In this document: in pieces, positions 56,262-64,000 of the stretch
Position numbering within the stretch: the first letter of the stretch is position 1
How the letters are laid out: each line of letters starts with the position of its first letter
From: Sphingomonadales bacterium
Lineage (GTDB): Bacteria; Pseudomonadota; Alphaproteobacteria; Sphingomonadales; Govanellaceae
Direction of reading: 5' to 3'
Assembly (NCBI GenBank): GCA_019455285.1
Contig: JACFMS010000006.1
Span: 1-64,000 of the forward strand
Length of the DNA: 64,000 nucleotides
Notes under the pieces: generated by a model
Database searches by the model: none
What the model saw: the letters and a program-made list of their open reading frames with translations, nothing else
Told to the model about the DNA's origin: nothing
Position numbers and translations under genes: made by a program

Positions 56262-58694
56262 TCAGGCGATTTTAATGGGGGGCGGATTTGCCGGCGCAGC
56301 AACGTGCGCTTTCGACCATTGGATAAACTCCTCCACCGGCAGCGCGGCGGCGTAATGATACCCCTGCCCGATATCGCAGCCGAGAGCCGTGACCTCGCGG
56401 GCGTGCAGCTCGGTTTCGACGCCTTCGGCGACGACGCTGACCCTGAAGCTGTGGCCCAGGCCGGCGATGGCCGAAACGATGGTCCGCGCCCCCTGGTCGC
56501 CGATCGCTTCGCGGACGAAACTGCGGTCGATCTTGATCTTACTGACCGGAATACGCCGCAAGTAGCCGATCGAGGCATAGCCGGTGCCGAAATCGTCAAT
56601 CGCCAGACACACCCCCAGATCGCGCAGCCGGCTCAAGGTGCGACGGGCGTCCTCGTTGTCGCTGATCATGATGCTTTCGGTAATTTCAAACTCCAGCCGC
56701 CGCGGGTCGATGCCGCTGTTGTCCAGCATGGAGCGCACGAGATCGGGAAAATCGGCTTTACGCAAATGAATGGGCGATAAGTTGATCGCCACCTTCAGCG
56801 GCGGCAAGCCGCAACGATCCCACGCGACGATCTGCTGGCACACTTCCGGGATCATGCGTTCGGTCAGCGGGATGATGAGGCGCGACAGCTCGGCGGCGGG
56901 AATGAACACGTCGGGCGACATCCAGCCGCGCTCGGGATGCCGCCACCGCAACAGCGCTTCAGCGCCGACCAGCTCGTTGGTCTTTAAGTCAATTTGCGGC
57001 TGATAATGATAGATAAAATTCTGGCTGTTGAGATCCTGGCGGATATCCTCGATCATCGCCACGCGGGCCCGCTGCTCGGCCTCCATGCTACGATCGAAAA
57101 TGGCGACGCCGTTGCCGTCATCTTGCCGCGCCCGTTCCAGCGCGATGCCGGCGCTGCGCAGCAACACCTCGGACTCGCCGTCATCGTAGGGAAATATGGT
57201 GGCGCCGGCATAAGCATCCAGCGACATATTTTCCGGCAACGCCGGCAGGCGTCCGCGGATGGCCCCCAGCATGGTTGTCGCGCGATGCGCCAGCGAGGTC
57301 TTGGTGACGTCGGTTACGACAGTTATGGCGAACTCGTCGCTGCCGATGCGACCGATGGTCTCGCCTTCCTGCTTGGCGGCGATCAGACAGGCGGCGACGT
57401 GGCGCAGCACTTCATCGCCCAGTCGCGCGCCGAAGGCATCGTTGATGTCCTTAAACGCGCCAATATTAATCACGACGATGCCCACCGGCTGATTGGCCTG
57501 GCGGGCGCGGGTGATGGTTCGATCAAGAGCGCGCCGGAACGCCACGCGATTGGGCAGTCCGGTCAAGGGATCGCGGCGCGAGGCCTGGAGCAGCGCATCG
57601 GCGGCGGCCTGACGGGAAACCGACACATCCTCCAGCGTCAGCACCCAGCGATCATCGGGCAGCCGGCGGCCGGTCACCGCGACGGTGCGGCCATTGGGGG
57701 CGGTGAATTCCCGCTTTAATTCGGCCACTCCCGAGCCGGGAGCCAGTTCGGCCAGCGTCTTGGCGACGCGGGCCTGAGCTTCGGCGGCGACCAGGCCCAG
57801 CTGGTCGTAATGACGGCGCAAGACGGCTTCCAACAAGACGCGATCCTGGGCCGGATCGAATGCCTTCAGCGCGGGGATGAGCTCGGCAAACAGCGGGTTC
57901 CATTGTTCAAGACGGCCGTCGCGCCCGATCACCGCCACCGCGACGTTGATGTAGCCGAGGATGGCGGCGGCGCGATCGCAATCCTTGCCGTGCAAGTACG
58001 CCTGCGCCGCATATCTCGCTTCAAGCTCGGCGATCTGCCGCCGGGCGTCCGCCGCGGCGTGGGTCAGCGCCTCCAGGCGGTAGACCGCCCACAGCGCACC
58101 GACGAGGAATATACCCAGGCCGACGCCCAGCACCGGATCGAACGTTTCCGCGCCGACCAACGGCGCCGCCATGGGCAGCAGCAGCAGGGGAATGAGCGCG
58201 CTGACCGCTGCCCAGGCCGACGCCGCGCCCAAGGCGACCGCGGCGATGGTGACCGCCAGCCAGGGCAGGAACAATGCCGGATGGGTCAAATCCACATCCA
58301 TGTAAACCAGGGCGGCGAGAAACCCGCCCCAGGCCAGGCCGTGAACGGCCGTCAGCATGCCCATGGCGCGCCGCCACCACGACAGCGGCCGCGTCGCCGG
58401 CGCATAATACCGCCGGGCGGATAACCACAGCCGCATGCCTTCGATGGCCAGCACCAAGAAGAGCCAGCCAAGCTCCACGCCATGATGCAGGGACGGCAGG
58501 AAAGTGGCGACGATCAAGGCGGCGACGACGCTGGCGATGGCTTGCAGCGGCGTTTGCCGCACTAGGCCGTCAACCTCGTCGGCGAGCCCCGCCCAATCGA
58601 CCGCGCCCGTCGGATCGGTTGACCCGATTGCTCGGATCGACCCGTCGGGCCGCTCTAGCCGCGGGAGGACTATGCGACTATAGGGCAGAAACAC
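56262..58694 (-). CDS. Membrane GGDEF/EAL protein (c-di-GMP turnover)
   Basis: 810 residues from the GTG at 58694, which has a perfect AGGAGGT site; the open frame begins with a TTG 20 codons earlier. Layout: about five or six membrane helices (50-210), a PAS-like domain (about 240-360; NVAVAVIGRDGRLEQWNPLF), a GGDEF domain (about 370-530; RDPLTGLPNRVAFRRALDR), whose signature is GRIGSDEF, and an EAL domain (about 555-800) with GAEALLRWRHPERGW, the catalytic loop DDFGTGYASIGYL and VAEGVETELHA. The EAL half looks active as a phosphodiesterase; the GSDEF variant and lack of an RxxD I-site suggest a weak or lost cyclase. PAS and membrane parts would sense a signal. Confidence 0.92.
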   Translation of the reverse strand: MFLPYSRIVLPRLERPDGSIRAIGSTDPTGAVDWAGLADEVDGLVRQTPLQAIASVVAALIVATFLPSLHHGVELGWLFLVLAIEGMRLWLSARRYYAPATRPLSWWRRAMGMLTAVHGLAWGGFLAALVYMDVDLTHPALFLPWLAVTIAAVALGAASAWAAVSALIPLLLLPMAAPLVGAETFDPVLGVGLGIFLVGALWAVYRLEALTHAAADARRQIAELEARYAAQAYLHGKDCDRAAAILGYINVAVAVIGRDGRLEQWNPLFAELIPALKAFDPAQDRVLLEAVLRRHYDQLGLVAAEAQARVAKTLAELAPGSGVAELKREFTAPNGRTVAVTGRRLPDDRWVLTLEDVSVSRQAAADALLQASRRDPLTGLPNRVAFRRALDRTITRARQANQPVGIVVINIGAFKDINDAFGARLGDEVLRHVAACLIAAKQEGETIGRIGSDEFAITVVTDVTKTSLAHRATTMLGAIRGRLPALPENMSLDAYAGATIFPYDDGESEVLLRSAGIALERARQDDGNGVAIFDRSMEAEQRARVAMIEDIRQDLNSQNFIYHYQPQIDLKTNELVGAEALLRWRHPERGWMSPDVFIPAAELSRLIIPLTERMIPEVCQQIVAWDRCGLPPLKVAINLSPIHLRKADFPDLVRSMLDNSGIDPRRLEFEITESIMISDNEDARRTLSRLRDLGVCLAIDDFGTGYASIGYLRRIPVSKIKIDRSFVREAIGDQGARTIVSAIAGLGHSFRVSVVAEGVETELHAREVTALGCDIGQGYHYAAALPVEEFIQWSKAHVAAPANPPPIKIA

Positions 58695-58850
58695 ACGACC
58701 TCCTGTCGCCACAGGTTTTTTTGTTGCGTTTATTGCCCATATCTTTACCGGCAATTTCTTTCTTCGAAGTTAAGTTTAGCCGCCAAGGGTTGCGCGTGAC
58801 CCGCCAAGGGGTTAAATCTGAACCCTTGTTGCAGGGGCGGAGCTTTCAGC

Positions 58851-59147
58851 ATGAATGCGCTTTTTTACCTTCTGGTAACTCTCATCAATCTTTACCAGTT
58901 CGTCCTCATTGCCATGGTGGTGATGAGCTGGCTCATATCCTTCGGAGTAATCAACACCTATAACCGCTTCGTCGCCACGCTGTGGGAGGTCCTAAACCGG
59001 CTCACCGAGCCGCTGCTGCGGCCGGTGCGCAACATCCTGCCTAATCTCGGCGGCCTGGACTTATCGCCGGTGGTTGTCCTGATTTTACTTCAGGTGTTGA
59101 AAGTTTTTATCGTCAAGGATCTGGCGGCGGCACTCGGCGTTTACTAA
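58851..59147 (+). CDS. YggT-family membrane protein
   Basis: 98 residues with two hydrophobic stretches (about 3-27 and 62-85), one YggT repeat (FVATLWEVLNRLTEPLLRPV and RNILPNLGGLDLSPVVVLIL). Implicated in other bacteria in osmotic shock tolerance and cell-division neighbourhoods; function not firmly known. Followed by the DUF167 gene after 12 bases, the common yggT-yggU pair. Confidence 0.9.
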   Translation: MNALFYLLVTLINLYQFVLIAMVVMSWLISFGVINTYNRFVATLWEVLNRLTEPLLRPVRNILPNLGGLDLSPVVVLILLQVLKVFIVKDLAAALGVY

Positions 59148-59159
59148 AACGTCGCTGGC

Positions 59160-59492
59160 ATGGCGGGCGAGCGGGCTGTTCCCTGGCAACCTGAAAAGGG
59201 CGGGCTGGCGGTTATCCTCAGGGTAACGCCCAAGGGCGGACGCGATCGCCTGGAAGGCTTGGCCATCGATGCAGCCGGCCGGGCGGCGTTGAAAATTCGG
59301 GTCGCCGCGCCGCCGGAGGATGGCAAGGCCAATGCGGCGGTATGCGCGCTGCTAGCCAAGGCCTTTGGCGTCGCCAAAAGCGCGGTGCGGATCAGTCGCG
59401 GCGAGCTGGCGCGGGACAAACGGGCCTTGATTGAAGGCGACGCCGAAGCGCTGGTGAAAACGGCTGAGCGGCTATTTGGGGAGAGCGTATGA
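59160..59492 (+). CDS. DUF167 (YggU) family protein
   Basis: 110 residues. [40 protein letters not shown] and [20 protein letters not shown] are the family core. Small alpha/beta fold of unknown function. Its stop overlaps the folD start as ATGA, so it is translationally coupled with folD. Confidence 0.92.
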   Translation: MAGERAVPWQPEKGGLAVILRVTPKGGRDRLEGLAIDAAGRAALKIRVAAPPEDGKANAAVCALLAKAFGVAKSAVRISRGELARDKRALIEGDAEALVKTAERLFGESV

Positions 59493-60367
59493 CGGCGCGG
59501 ATCATTGACGGCAAGGCGTTCGCGGCGGCCTTGCGGCAGCGGATCAAGACGCGAGTGACCGACCTGAAGGCGCGCACCGGCGAGACCCCCGGCCTGGCGG
59601 TGGTGCTGGTGGGTGAAGACCCGGCGAGCCAAGTTTACGTCCGCAACAAGGGCCAGCAGACCCGCGAGGTCGGCATGAACTCGTTCGAGCACCGGCTGCC
59701 GGCCGAGACGCTGGAGGCCGAACTGTTGGCGCTCATCGCCAAGCTCAATGATGACCCGGCGGTGCACGGCATTCTGGTGCAACTGCCCCTGCCCCGCCAT
59801 ATGGACGAGCAGAAGGTGATCGCCGCCATCGATCCGAAGAAGGATGTGGACGGCTTCCATGTGGTCAACGCCGGGCTTTTGGCCACCGGCGGTCAGGGCC
59901 TGGTGCCCTGCACGCCGTGGGGCTGCCTGATGCTATTGAAGGATACGTTAGGCGACCTGACGGGGCTGAAAGCGGTGGTGGTCGGGCGCTCCAACATCGT
60001 CGGCAAACCGATGGCGCAGCTTCTGGTGCGGGAAAGCTGCACCGTCACCATCGCCCATTCCAAAACCCGCGATTTGGCCGCAGAGTGCCGGCAGGCCGAC
60101 ATCCTGGTGGCGGCCGTCGGCCGGCCGGAGATGATCCGCGGCGACTGGATCAAGCCGGGAGCGACGGTGATCGACGTCGGCATCAACCGCATCCCCGCCG
60201 AGGACGGCAAGACCCGGCTCGTCGGCGATGTCTGCTTTACGGAGGCCCGGCAAGTCGCCGGCGCGATCACCCCGGTGCCGGGCGGCGTCGGGCCGATGAC
60301 CATCGCCTGCCTTTTGGACAACACCCTGACCGCTGCCGACCGTATCATCGCCGCGGCAAAATATTAA
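59489..60367 (+). CDS. folD: Bifunctional methylene-THF dehydrogenase / methenyl-THF cyclohydrolase
   Basis: 292 residues. Interconverts 5,10-methylene- and 10-formyl-tetrahydrofolate with NADP(H). The catalytic Tyr/Lys lie in [18 protein letters not shown] (about 51-57), [16 protein letters not shown] and the Rossmann motif [18 protein letters not shown] are intact, and [19 protein letters not shown] is the C-terminal signature. Confidence 0.97.
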   Translation: MTARIIDGKAFAAALRQRIKTRVTDLKARTGETPGLAVVLVGEDPASQVYVRNKGQQTREVGMNSFEHRLPAETLEAELLALIAKLNDDPAVHGILVQLPLPRHMDEQKVIAAIDPKKDVDGFHVVNAGLLATGGQGLVPCTPWGCLMLLKDTLGDLTGLKAVVVGRSNIVGKPMAQLLVRESCTVTIAHSKTRDLAAECRQADILVAAVGRPEMIRGDWIKPGATVIDVGINRIPAEDGKTRLVGDVCFTEARQVAGAITPVPGGVGPMTIACLLDNTLTAADRIIAAAKY

Positions 60368-60475
60368 CCCATTGATCCTTCACCCTTTTCCAGCTTATCC
60401 TGGCCATCTTCGCTAAGGAGATGGAAGCGCTGCCTTCCATGGGGGCTCCGGCAACCTTCTTAAAGGAGAAGCACC

Positions 60476-60889
60476 ATGCAGGGGTTTATGAAGGAGTTCA
60501 AAGACTTCGCCATGCGCGGCAATGTCGTCGACATGGCGGTCGGCATCATCATCGGCGCGGCGTTCGGCGCCATTGTCAATTCACTGGTCAAGGACGTGCT
60601 GATGCCGCCCATCGGGCTTCTCATGGGCGGTCTCGATTTTTCCAGCTTGTACTTTACGCTGTCGACCAATGACTATGCGACCATGGCCGAGGCGGAAGCC
60701 GCCGGCGCGCCGATCATCCGCTACGGCCTGTTCATCAACCAGGTGATCAATTTCGTCATCGTCGCGTTCGCGATCTTCATCCTGATTAAGCAGATCAACC
60801 GCTTCAAGAAGAAGGAAGAGGCCGCCCCCACCGCCCCGCCGCAGGACGTGGTGCTGCTGACCGAAATCCGCGATTTGTTGAAGAAGTAG
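60476..60889 (+). CDS. mscL: Large-conductance mechanosensitive channel MscL
   Basis: 137 residues. [20 protein letters not shown] with the pore-lining TM1 ([19 protein letters not shown]), a periplasmic loop, TM2 ([20 protein letters not shown]), and a C-terminal helix ending EIRDLLKK. Opens under membrane tension to protect from osmotic downshock. ATG at 60476 after AAAGGAGAAG. A palindrome ATGGAAG/CTTCCAT lies at 60421-60440 in the gap after folD. Confidence 0.97.
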   Translation: MQGFMKEFKDFAMRGNVVDMAVGIIIGAAFGAIVNSLVKDVLMPPIGLLMGGLDFSSLYFTLSTNDYATMAEAEAAGAPIIRYGLFINQVINFVIVAFAIFILIKQINRFKKKEEAAPTAPPQDVVLLTEIRDLLKK

Positions 60890-60906
60890 TCACCCGCAAT
60901 GCAACG

Positions 60907-60982
60907 GTAGTGTGGGTCAAGCGAAGCGGACCCATCAGCACACCCAAATATCGCGGGTTCGCTGTCGCTAAACCCGCGCTAC
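60907..60982. repeat. Palindromic intergenic repeat, family C, copy 2
   Basis: 76 bases, from GTAGTGTGGGTCAAGCGAAG to TCGCTAAACCCGCGCTAC, with ends in inverted orientation. It has the same length and layout as the copy at 5113-5188. It fills the gap between the convergent mscL and argG genes. Confidence 0.78.
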
Positions 60983-60986
60983 CTGC

Positions 60987-62204
60987 TTATTTCAACCGCC
61001 CCCGCTGCCCCAGGAGCCGCAACCGTAGCGCATTGAGCTTGATGAAGCCCGCCGCGTCGCGCTGGTCGTAAGCGCCGGCGTCTTCCTCGAAGGTGACGTG
61101 CTGCATGGAGTAAAGCGACTTCGGCGAGGTGCGGCCGATGACATAGACGCCGCCCTTGTAAAGCTTCAAGCGCACCGTGCCTTCCACGTCCTCCTGGGAT
61201 TTGTCGATCAGCGCCTGAAGCATCTGCCGCTCGGGGCTGAACCAAAAGCCGTTGTAGATGAACTCGGCGTAGCGCGGCATCAGCTCATCTTTGAGATGTC
61301 CCGCGCCGCGATCGAGAGTGAGACTTTCAATGCCGCGATGCGCCGCCATCAGAATGGTGCCGCCCGGCGTTTCATAAATGCCGCGCGATTTCATGCCGAC
61401 GAAGCGGTTCTCCACCAGATCGATCCGGCCGATGCCGTTGACGCGGCCAAGCTCGTTCAATTTGGTAAGCAAGGCCGCCGGCGACAGCGCCACGCCGTCG
61501 ATGGAGACGGCATCGCCCTTCTTGAACGCGATCTCGATGATGGTGGGCTGGTCGGGCGCTTCTTCGGGCGACACCGTGCGGCTGTAGACGTATGCCGGCG
61601 CTTCTTGCGCCGGGTCTTCCAGCACCTTGCCTTCGGAACTGGTATGGAGGAGGTTGGCGTCGATGGAAAACGGCGCTTCGCCGCGTTTATCCTTGGCGAT
61701 CGGAATCTGATGCCGCTCGGCAAAGTCGAGTAGCTTGGCGCGGGAGGTCAAATCCCACTCCCGCCACGGCGCGATCACCTTGATGTCGGGGTTGAGGGCA
61801 TAGTAGCTCAGCTCAAAACGCACCTGGTCGTTGCCCTTCCCCGTCGCGCCGTGGGAGACGGCATCCGCTCCCGTCGCGCGGGCGATTTCGATCTGGCGCT
61901 TGGCGATCAGCGGCCGGGCGATGGAGGTGCCCAAAAGATAGACCCCCTCATAAAGCGCATTGGCGCGAAACATCGGGAACACGTAGTCGCGCACGAACTC
62001 CTCGCGCAGGTCCTCGATGAAGATCTCCTTCACCCCGGCCATTTCGGCTTTTTTACGCGCCGGGGCCAGTTCCTCGCCCTGGCCCAAGTCAGCGGTAAAG
62101 GTCACCACCTCGCAGCCATAGGTCTCCTGCAACCACTTGAGAATGACCGAGGTATCAAGCCCGCCCGAATAGGCCAGCACCACCTTGTTGATTTTGCGCG
62201 CCAT
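60987..62204 (-). CDS. argG: Argininosuccinate synthase
   Basis: 405 residues, the standard length. Joins citrulline and aspartate with ATP in arginine synthesis. N-terminal PP-loop [40 protein letters not shown] is the citrulline/ATP region; the synthetase domain with [20 protein letters not shown] is complete. argH is not in the window. A promoter is visible about 45 bases upstream of the ATG. Confidence 0.98.
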   Translation of the reverse strand: MARKINKVVLAYSGGLDTSVILKWLQETYGCEVVTFTADLGQGEELAPARKKAEMAGVKEIFIEDLREEFVRDYVFPMFRANALYEGVYLLGTSIARPLIAKRQIEIARATGADAVSHGATGKGNDQVRFELSYYALNPDIKVIAPWREWDLTSRAKLLDFAERHQIPIAKDKRGEAPFSIDANLLHTSSEGKVLEDPAQEAPAYVYSRTVSPEEAPDQPTIIEIAFKKGDAVSIDGVALSPAALLTKLNELGRVNGIGRIDLVENRFVGMKSRGIYETPGGTILMAAHRGIESLTLDRGAGHLKDELMPRYAEFIYNGFWFSPERQMLQALIDKSQEDVEGTVRLKLYKGGVYVIGRTSPKSLYSMQHVTFEEDAGAYDQRDAAGFIKLNALRLRLLGQRGRLK

Positions 62205-62240
62205 GGATCGCCCCTTTTTCGAGACTAAAAAATCGCGCGC

Positions 62241-62268
62241 AGTATAGGCAAACCCCGGCCTCGTGCAA
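62241..62268 (-). promoter_or_regulatory. Promoter of argG
   Basis: On the minus strand TTGCAC (62268-62263), a 16-base spacer and TATACT (62246-62241). Good sigma-70 type match at a suitable distance (about 37 bases) upstream of the argG start. I do not see an obvious ArgR box. Confidence 0.65.
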
Positions 62269-62282
62269 GCCAGGATAAGGGG

Positions 62283-63533
62283 TTATTCCGCGACCTCGGC
62301 ATGGGGCGCTTTTTCCAGCGCCAGATAGCGCCGCTCGGCCTCGGCCATGTAGTCGCGGCTCAAGGGCGCGGCATCCTGGCGCTTGGCGAGCTGGAATTGG
62401 AACACCACGTGGCCGGAATGGGCGAACGCCGTCCACGCCCCGGCAAGATAAAATTCCCACATGCGCAAAAAGCGCTCGTCATAAAGGGCGACGATCTGGT
62501 CGCGGTTGGCCCGGGTGCGGTCGTACCAATGCCGCAAGGTACGGGCGTAGTGCAGCCGCAGCACCTCCAGGTCGGTAATATAAAGCCCGGCCCGCTCGAT
62601 GGCCGGCGCGATCTCGGACAGCGAGGGCACATAGCCGCCGGGAAAGATGTATTTGCGGGTCCAGGGATCGGTGCGGCCCGGCCCGTCAGCCCGGCCGATG
62701 GTGTGGAGGAGCGCCACGCCATCATCGGCCAAGACATCATGGAGCTTGCCGAAAAAGCGGTCATAGTGCGGCGCGCCCACATGCTCGAACATGCCGACCG
62801 ACACCACCCGGTCGAATTTCTCGGAAATGCCGCGATAGTCCTGCATGCGGAACTTGACCCGATCGGCAACACCCGCCGCCCGGGCCCGCTCATTGGACAG
62901 GGCGTGTTGTTCCTCCGACAAGGTAACCCCGGTGACTGACACGCCAGCCACCCGGTTCAAGTAAAGCCCCAATCCGCCCCAGCCCGAGCCGATGTCGAGC
63001 ACCCGCTGGCCGGGCTTGAGGAGGAGTTTTGCGGCGATATGAGCCTTTTTGAGGAGCTGGGCGGTTTCCAGGTCCTCACTGCCGGAGGCGAAATAGGCGC
63101 AGGAATATTGCCGATCCTTGTCCAAAAACAGGTCATAGAGCTTGCCCGAAAGGTCATAATGGTGGGCGACGTTGCGCTGCGACCGCTCCGCCGGATTGAT
63201 CTGATGGAGCCAGCTGATGAACTGCTTGAGGCGGACAAAGCGCTGAACGTGAAAGGGGCTGCCCCGTTCCCAACGCATGTTGCCCACCACCAGATCGAGA
63301 AAGGCGAAGATGTCGCCGCCCTCCTCGATGGTCATACGGCCATCCATATAGGCCTCGCCGACTCCCAACGACGGATTTAAGGCGATGCGCGTCGGCGTCC
63401 AGCGGTCATGAAAGCGGATGGTGACGGCGGGCGCCTGGCCATTGCCGAAGGCATGGCGCTTGCCGCCCGCGTCGATGACGTGCAGGGTGCCTGTGCGGAC
63501 GATGAAGGTCAGCGCCCTTGAAAGTAGGAACAT
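62283..63533 (-). CDS. cfa: Cyclopropane-fatty-acyl-phospholipid synthase
   Basis: 416 residues. Adds a methylene bridge from SAM to unsaturated phospholipid acyl chains. N-terminal lipid-binding domain; SAM motif RVLDIGSGWGGLGLYLNRVA (about 182); QYSCAYFASGSEDLETAQL, and VSVGMFEHVGAPHYDRFFGK with the conserved EHVG. C-terminal MWEFYLAGAWTAFAHSGHVV is also typical. AGGAGG lies just upstream of the ATG at 63533. Confidence 0.95.
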   Translation of the reverse strand: MFLLSRALTFIVRTGTLHVIDAGGKRHAFGNGQAPAVTIRFHDRWTPTRIALNPSLGVGEAYMDGRMTIEEGGDIFAFLDLVVGNMRWERGSPFHVQRFVRLKQFISWLHQINPAERSQRNVAHHYDLSGKLYDLFLDKDRQYSCAYFASGSEDLETAQLLKKAHIAAKLLLKPGQRVLDIGSGWGGLGLYLNRVAGVSVTGVTLSEEQHALSNERARAAGVADRVKFRMQDYRGISEKFDRVVSVGMFEHVGAPHYDRFFGKLHDVLADDGVALLHTIGRADGPGRTDPWTRKYIFPGGYVPSLSEIAPAIERAGLYITDLEVLRLHYARTLRHWYDRTRANRDQIVALYDERFLRMWEFYLAGAWTAFAHSGHVVFQFQLAKRQDAAPLSRDYMAEAERRYLALEKAPHAEVAE

Positions 63534-63563
63534 CGGGGCCTCCTGCCTCTTGGGACTTTAAAA

Positions 63564-63593
63564 ATCCTACAAGGACATAGGCTTAAGGGTCAA
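63564..63593 (-). promoter_or_regulatory. Candidate promoter of cfa
   Basis: On the minus strand TTGACC (63593-63588) and TAGGAT (63569-63564) with an 18-base spacer, directly after the rlmN stop codon. Predicted start about 25 bases before the cfa ATG. Confidence 0.5.
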
Positions 63594-63595
63594 GG

Positions 63596-64000
63596 TTAGG
63601 CCGGTTCGGGCGCCTGTTCGCTTTTCCGGCGCTTTTCGCTTTCCGACTTCAACTGGCCGCAGGCGGCCAGGATATCCTCACCCCGGGGGGTGCGCACGGG
63701 GGCGGAAATGCCTGAGGAAAAGACGATTTCCGAGAATTGATGGATGCGCTCAGCCGACGAGCGCTCATAGGGCGCGCCGGGCCAGGGGTTGAACGGGATG
63801 AGATTGACCTTGGCCGGAATATCATAGGCTTTCAGGAGCCGCACCAGCTCGCGGGCGTCGGCGGCCGAATCGTTGATATCCTTGAGCATGATGTATTCAA
63901 AGGTGATGCGACGGGCGTTGGTGGCCCCCGGATAGTCCCGGCAGGCGGCCAAAAGCTCGGCCAAAGGGTACTTCTTGTTGATCGGCATGATGCGGTCGCG
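63596..64000 (-). CDS. rlmN: 23S rRNA/tRNA adenine C2-methyltransferase RlmN (C-terminal part)
   Basis: The last 134 residues; the gene continues beyond the right edge. [58 protein letters not shown] and [19 protein letters not shown] match RlmN; the Cys of AACGQL is the second catalytic cysteine that carries the methyl group. The radical-SAM cluster motif lies in the missing part. RlmN methylates A2503 of 23S rRNA and A37 of some tRNAs. Ends in a basic/Glu-rich tail. Confidence 0.95.
   Translation of the reverse strand, partial: RDRIMPINKKYPLAELLAACRDYPGATNARRITFEYIMLKDINDSAADARELVRLLKAYDIPAKVNLIPFNPWPGAPYERSSAERIHQFSEIVFSSGISAPVRTPRGEDILAACGQLKSESEKRRKSEQAPEPA

Overview
The window is a GC-rich stretch of an alphaproteobacterial chromosome, most like the Rhodospirillales/Caulobacter side of the class. 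Supporting signs: a complete ccmABCDEFGHI cytochrome c maturation operon, an rpsP-rimM-trmD-rplS block beside ffh, a DUF2794 gene, a small CHCC zinc-finger gene, an Ala-rich tail on bS16, a FlaEY-like flagellar protein, and a likely mesaconyl-CoA hydratase / malyl-CoA lyase pair of the ethylmalonyl-CoA pathway. The coding layout is dense, with many ATGA stop/start overlaps. I saw no rRNA, tRNA, CRISPR array, phage or transposase gene.

Layout. 1-5.0 kb (minus): sdhC-sdhD-sdhA-sdhB (sdhB cut by the left edge), preceded by the hydratase/lyase pair. 5.2-9.5 kb (minus): leuC-leuD-leuB and asd. 9.7-13.6 kb (minus): ffh with a clear promoter and a long leader, then rpsP-rimM-trmD-rplS closed by a hairpin/T-run terminator. 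13.7-15.1 kb (plus): a visibly AT-richer DUF4143-type ATPase that looks acquired. 15.2-22.9 kb: a metallo-beta-lactamase-fold protein (minus), a DASS anion transporter, then the dapF-mtaB-ftsY-yciB chain (plus), then a Nudix hydrolase and an unknown small protein (minus). 23-29.8 kb (minus): ccmA to ccmI. 29.9-34.1 kb: acnA and a DUF1223 gene (plus), facing an unknown membrane protein (minus) that has a textbook sigma-54 site upstream. 34.3-41.1 kb (minus): htpG, then a GldA/GldF/GldG/DUF4340 ABC system. 41.4-45.3 kb: an O-methyltransferase and a DUF2794 gene (plus), nadB and an ABC ATPase (minus). 45.4-48.4 kb (plus): zinc-finger gene and polA. 48.5-58.7 kb (minus): a TonB-dependent receptor, a FliL-like secreted protein, a FlaEY-like propeller protein, a Wzi-type outer-membrane protein and a membrane GGDEF/EAL protein. 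58.9-60.9 kb (plus): yggT-DUF167-folD-mscL. 61-64 kb (minus): argG, cfa and the C-terminal part of rlmN (cut by the right edge).

Functionally the window joins respiratory and central carbon metabolism (succinate dehydrogenase, aconitase, C2-assimilation enzymes, cytochrome c maturation), amino-acid and cofactor synthesis (Leu, Asp-family, DAP, Arg, NAD, folate C1), protein targeting and ribosome maturation (Ffh, FtsY, RimM, TrmD, MtaB), and an accessory surface/motility block at 51-59 kb in which c-di-GMP turnover, capsule anchoring and flagellar control may be linked. Four families of short palindromic intergenic repeats are scattered between the genes. No wholly new multi-gene system is evident. 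The most promising leads are the surface/motility block, the sigma-54-driven membrane gene, the structured ffh leader, and a G-rich hairpin at 41.3 kb.
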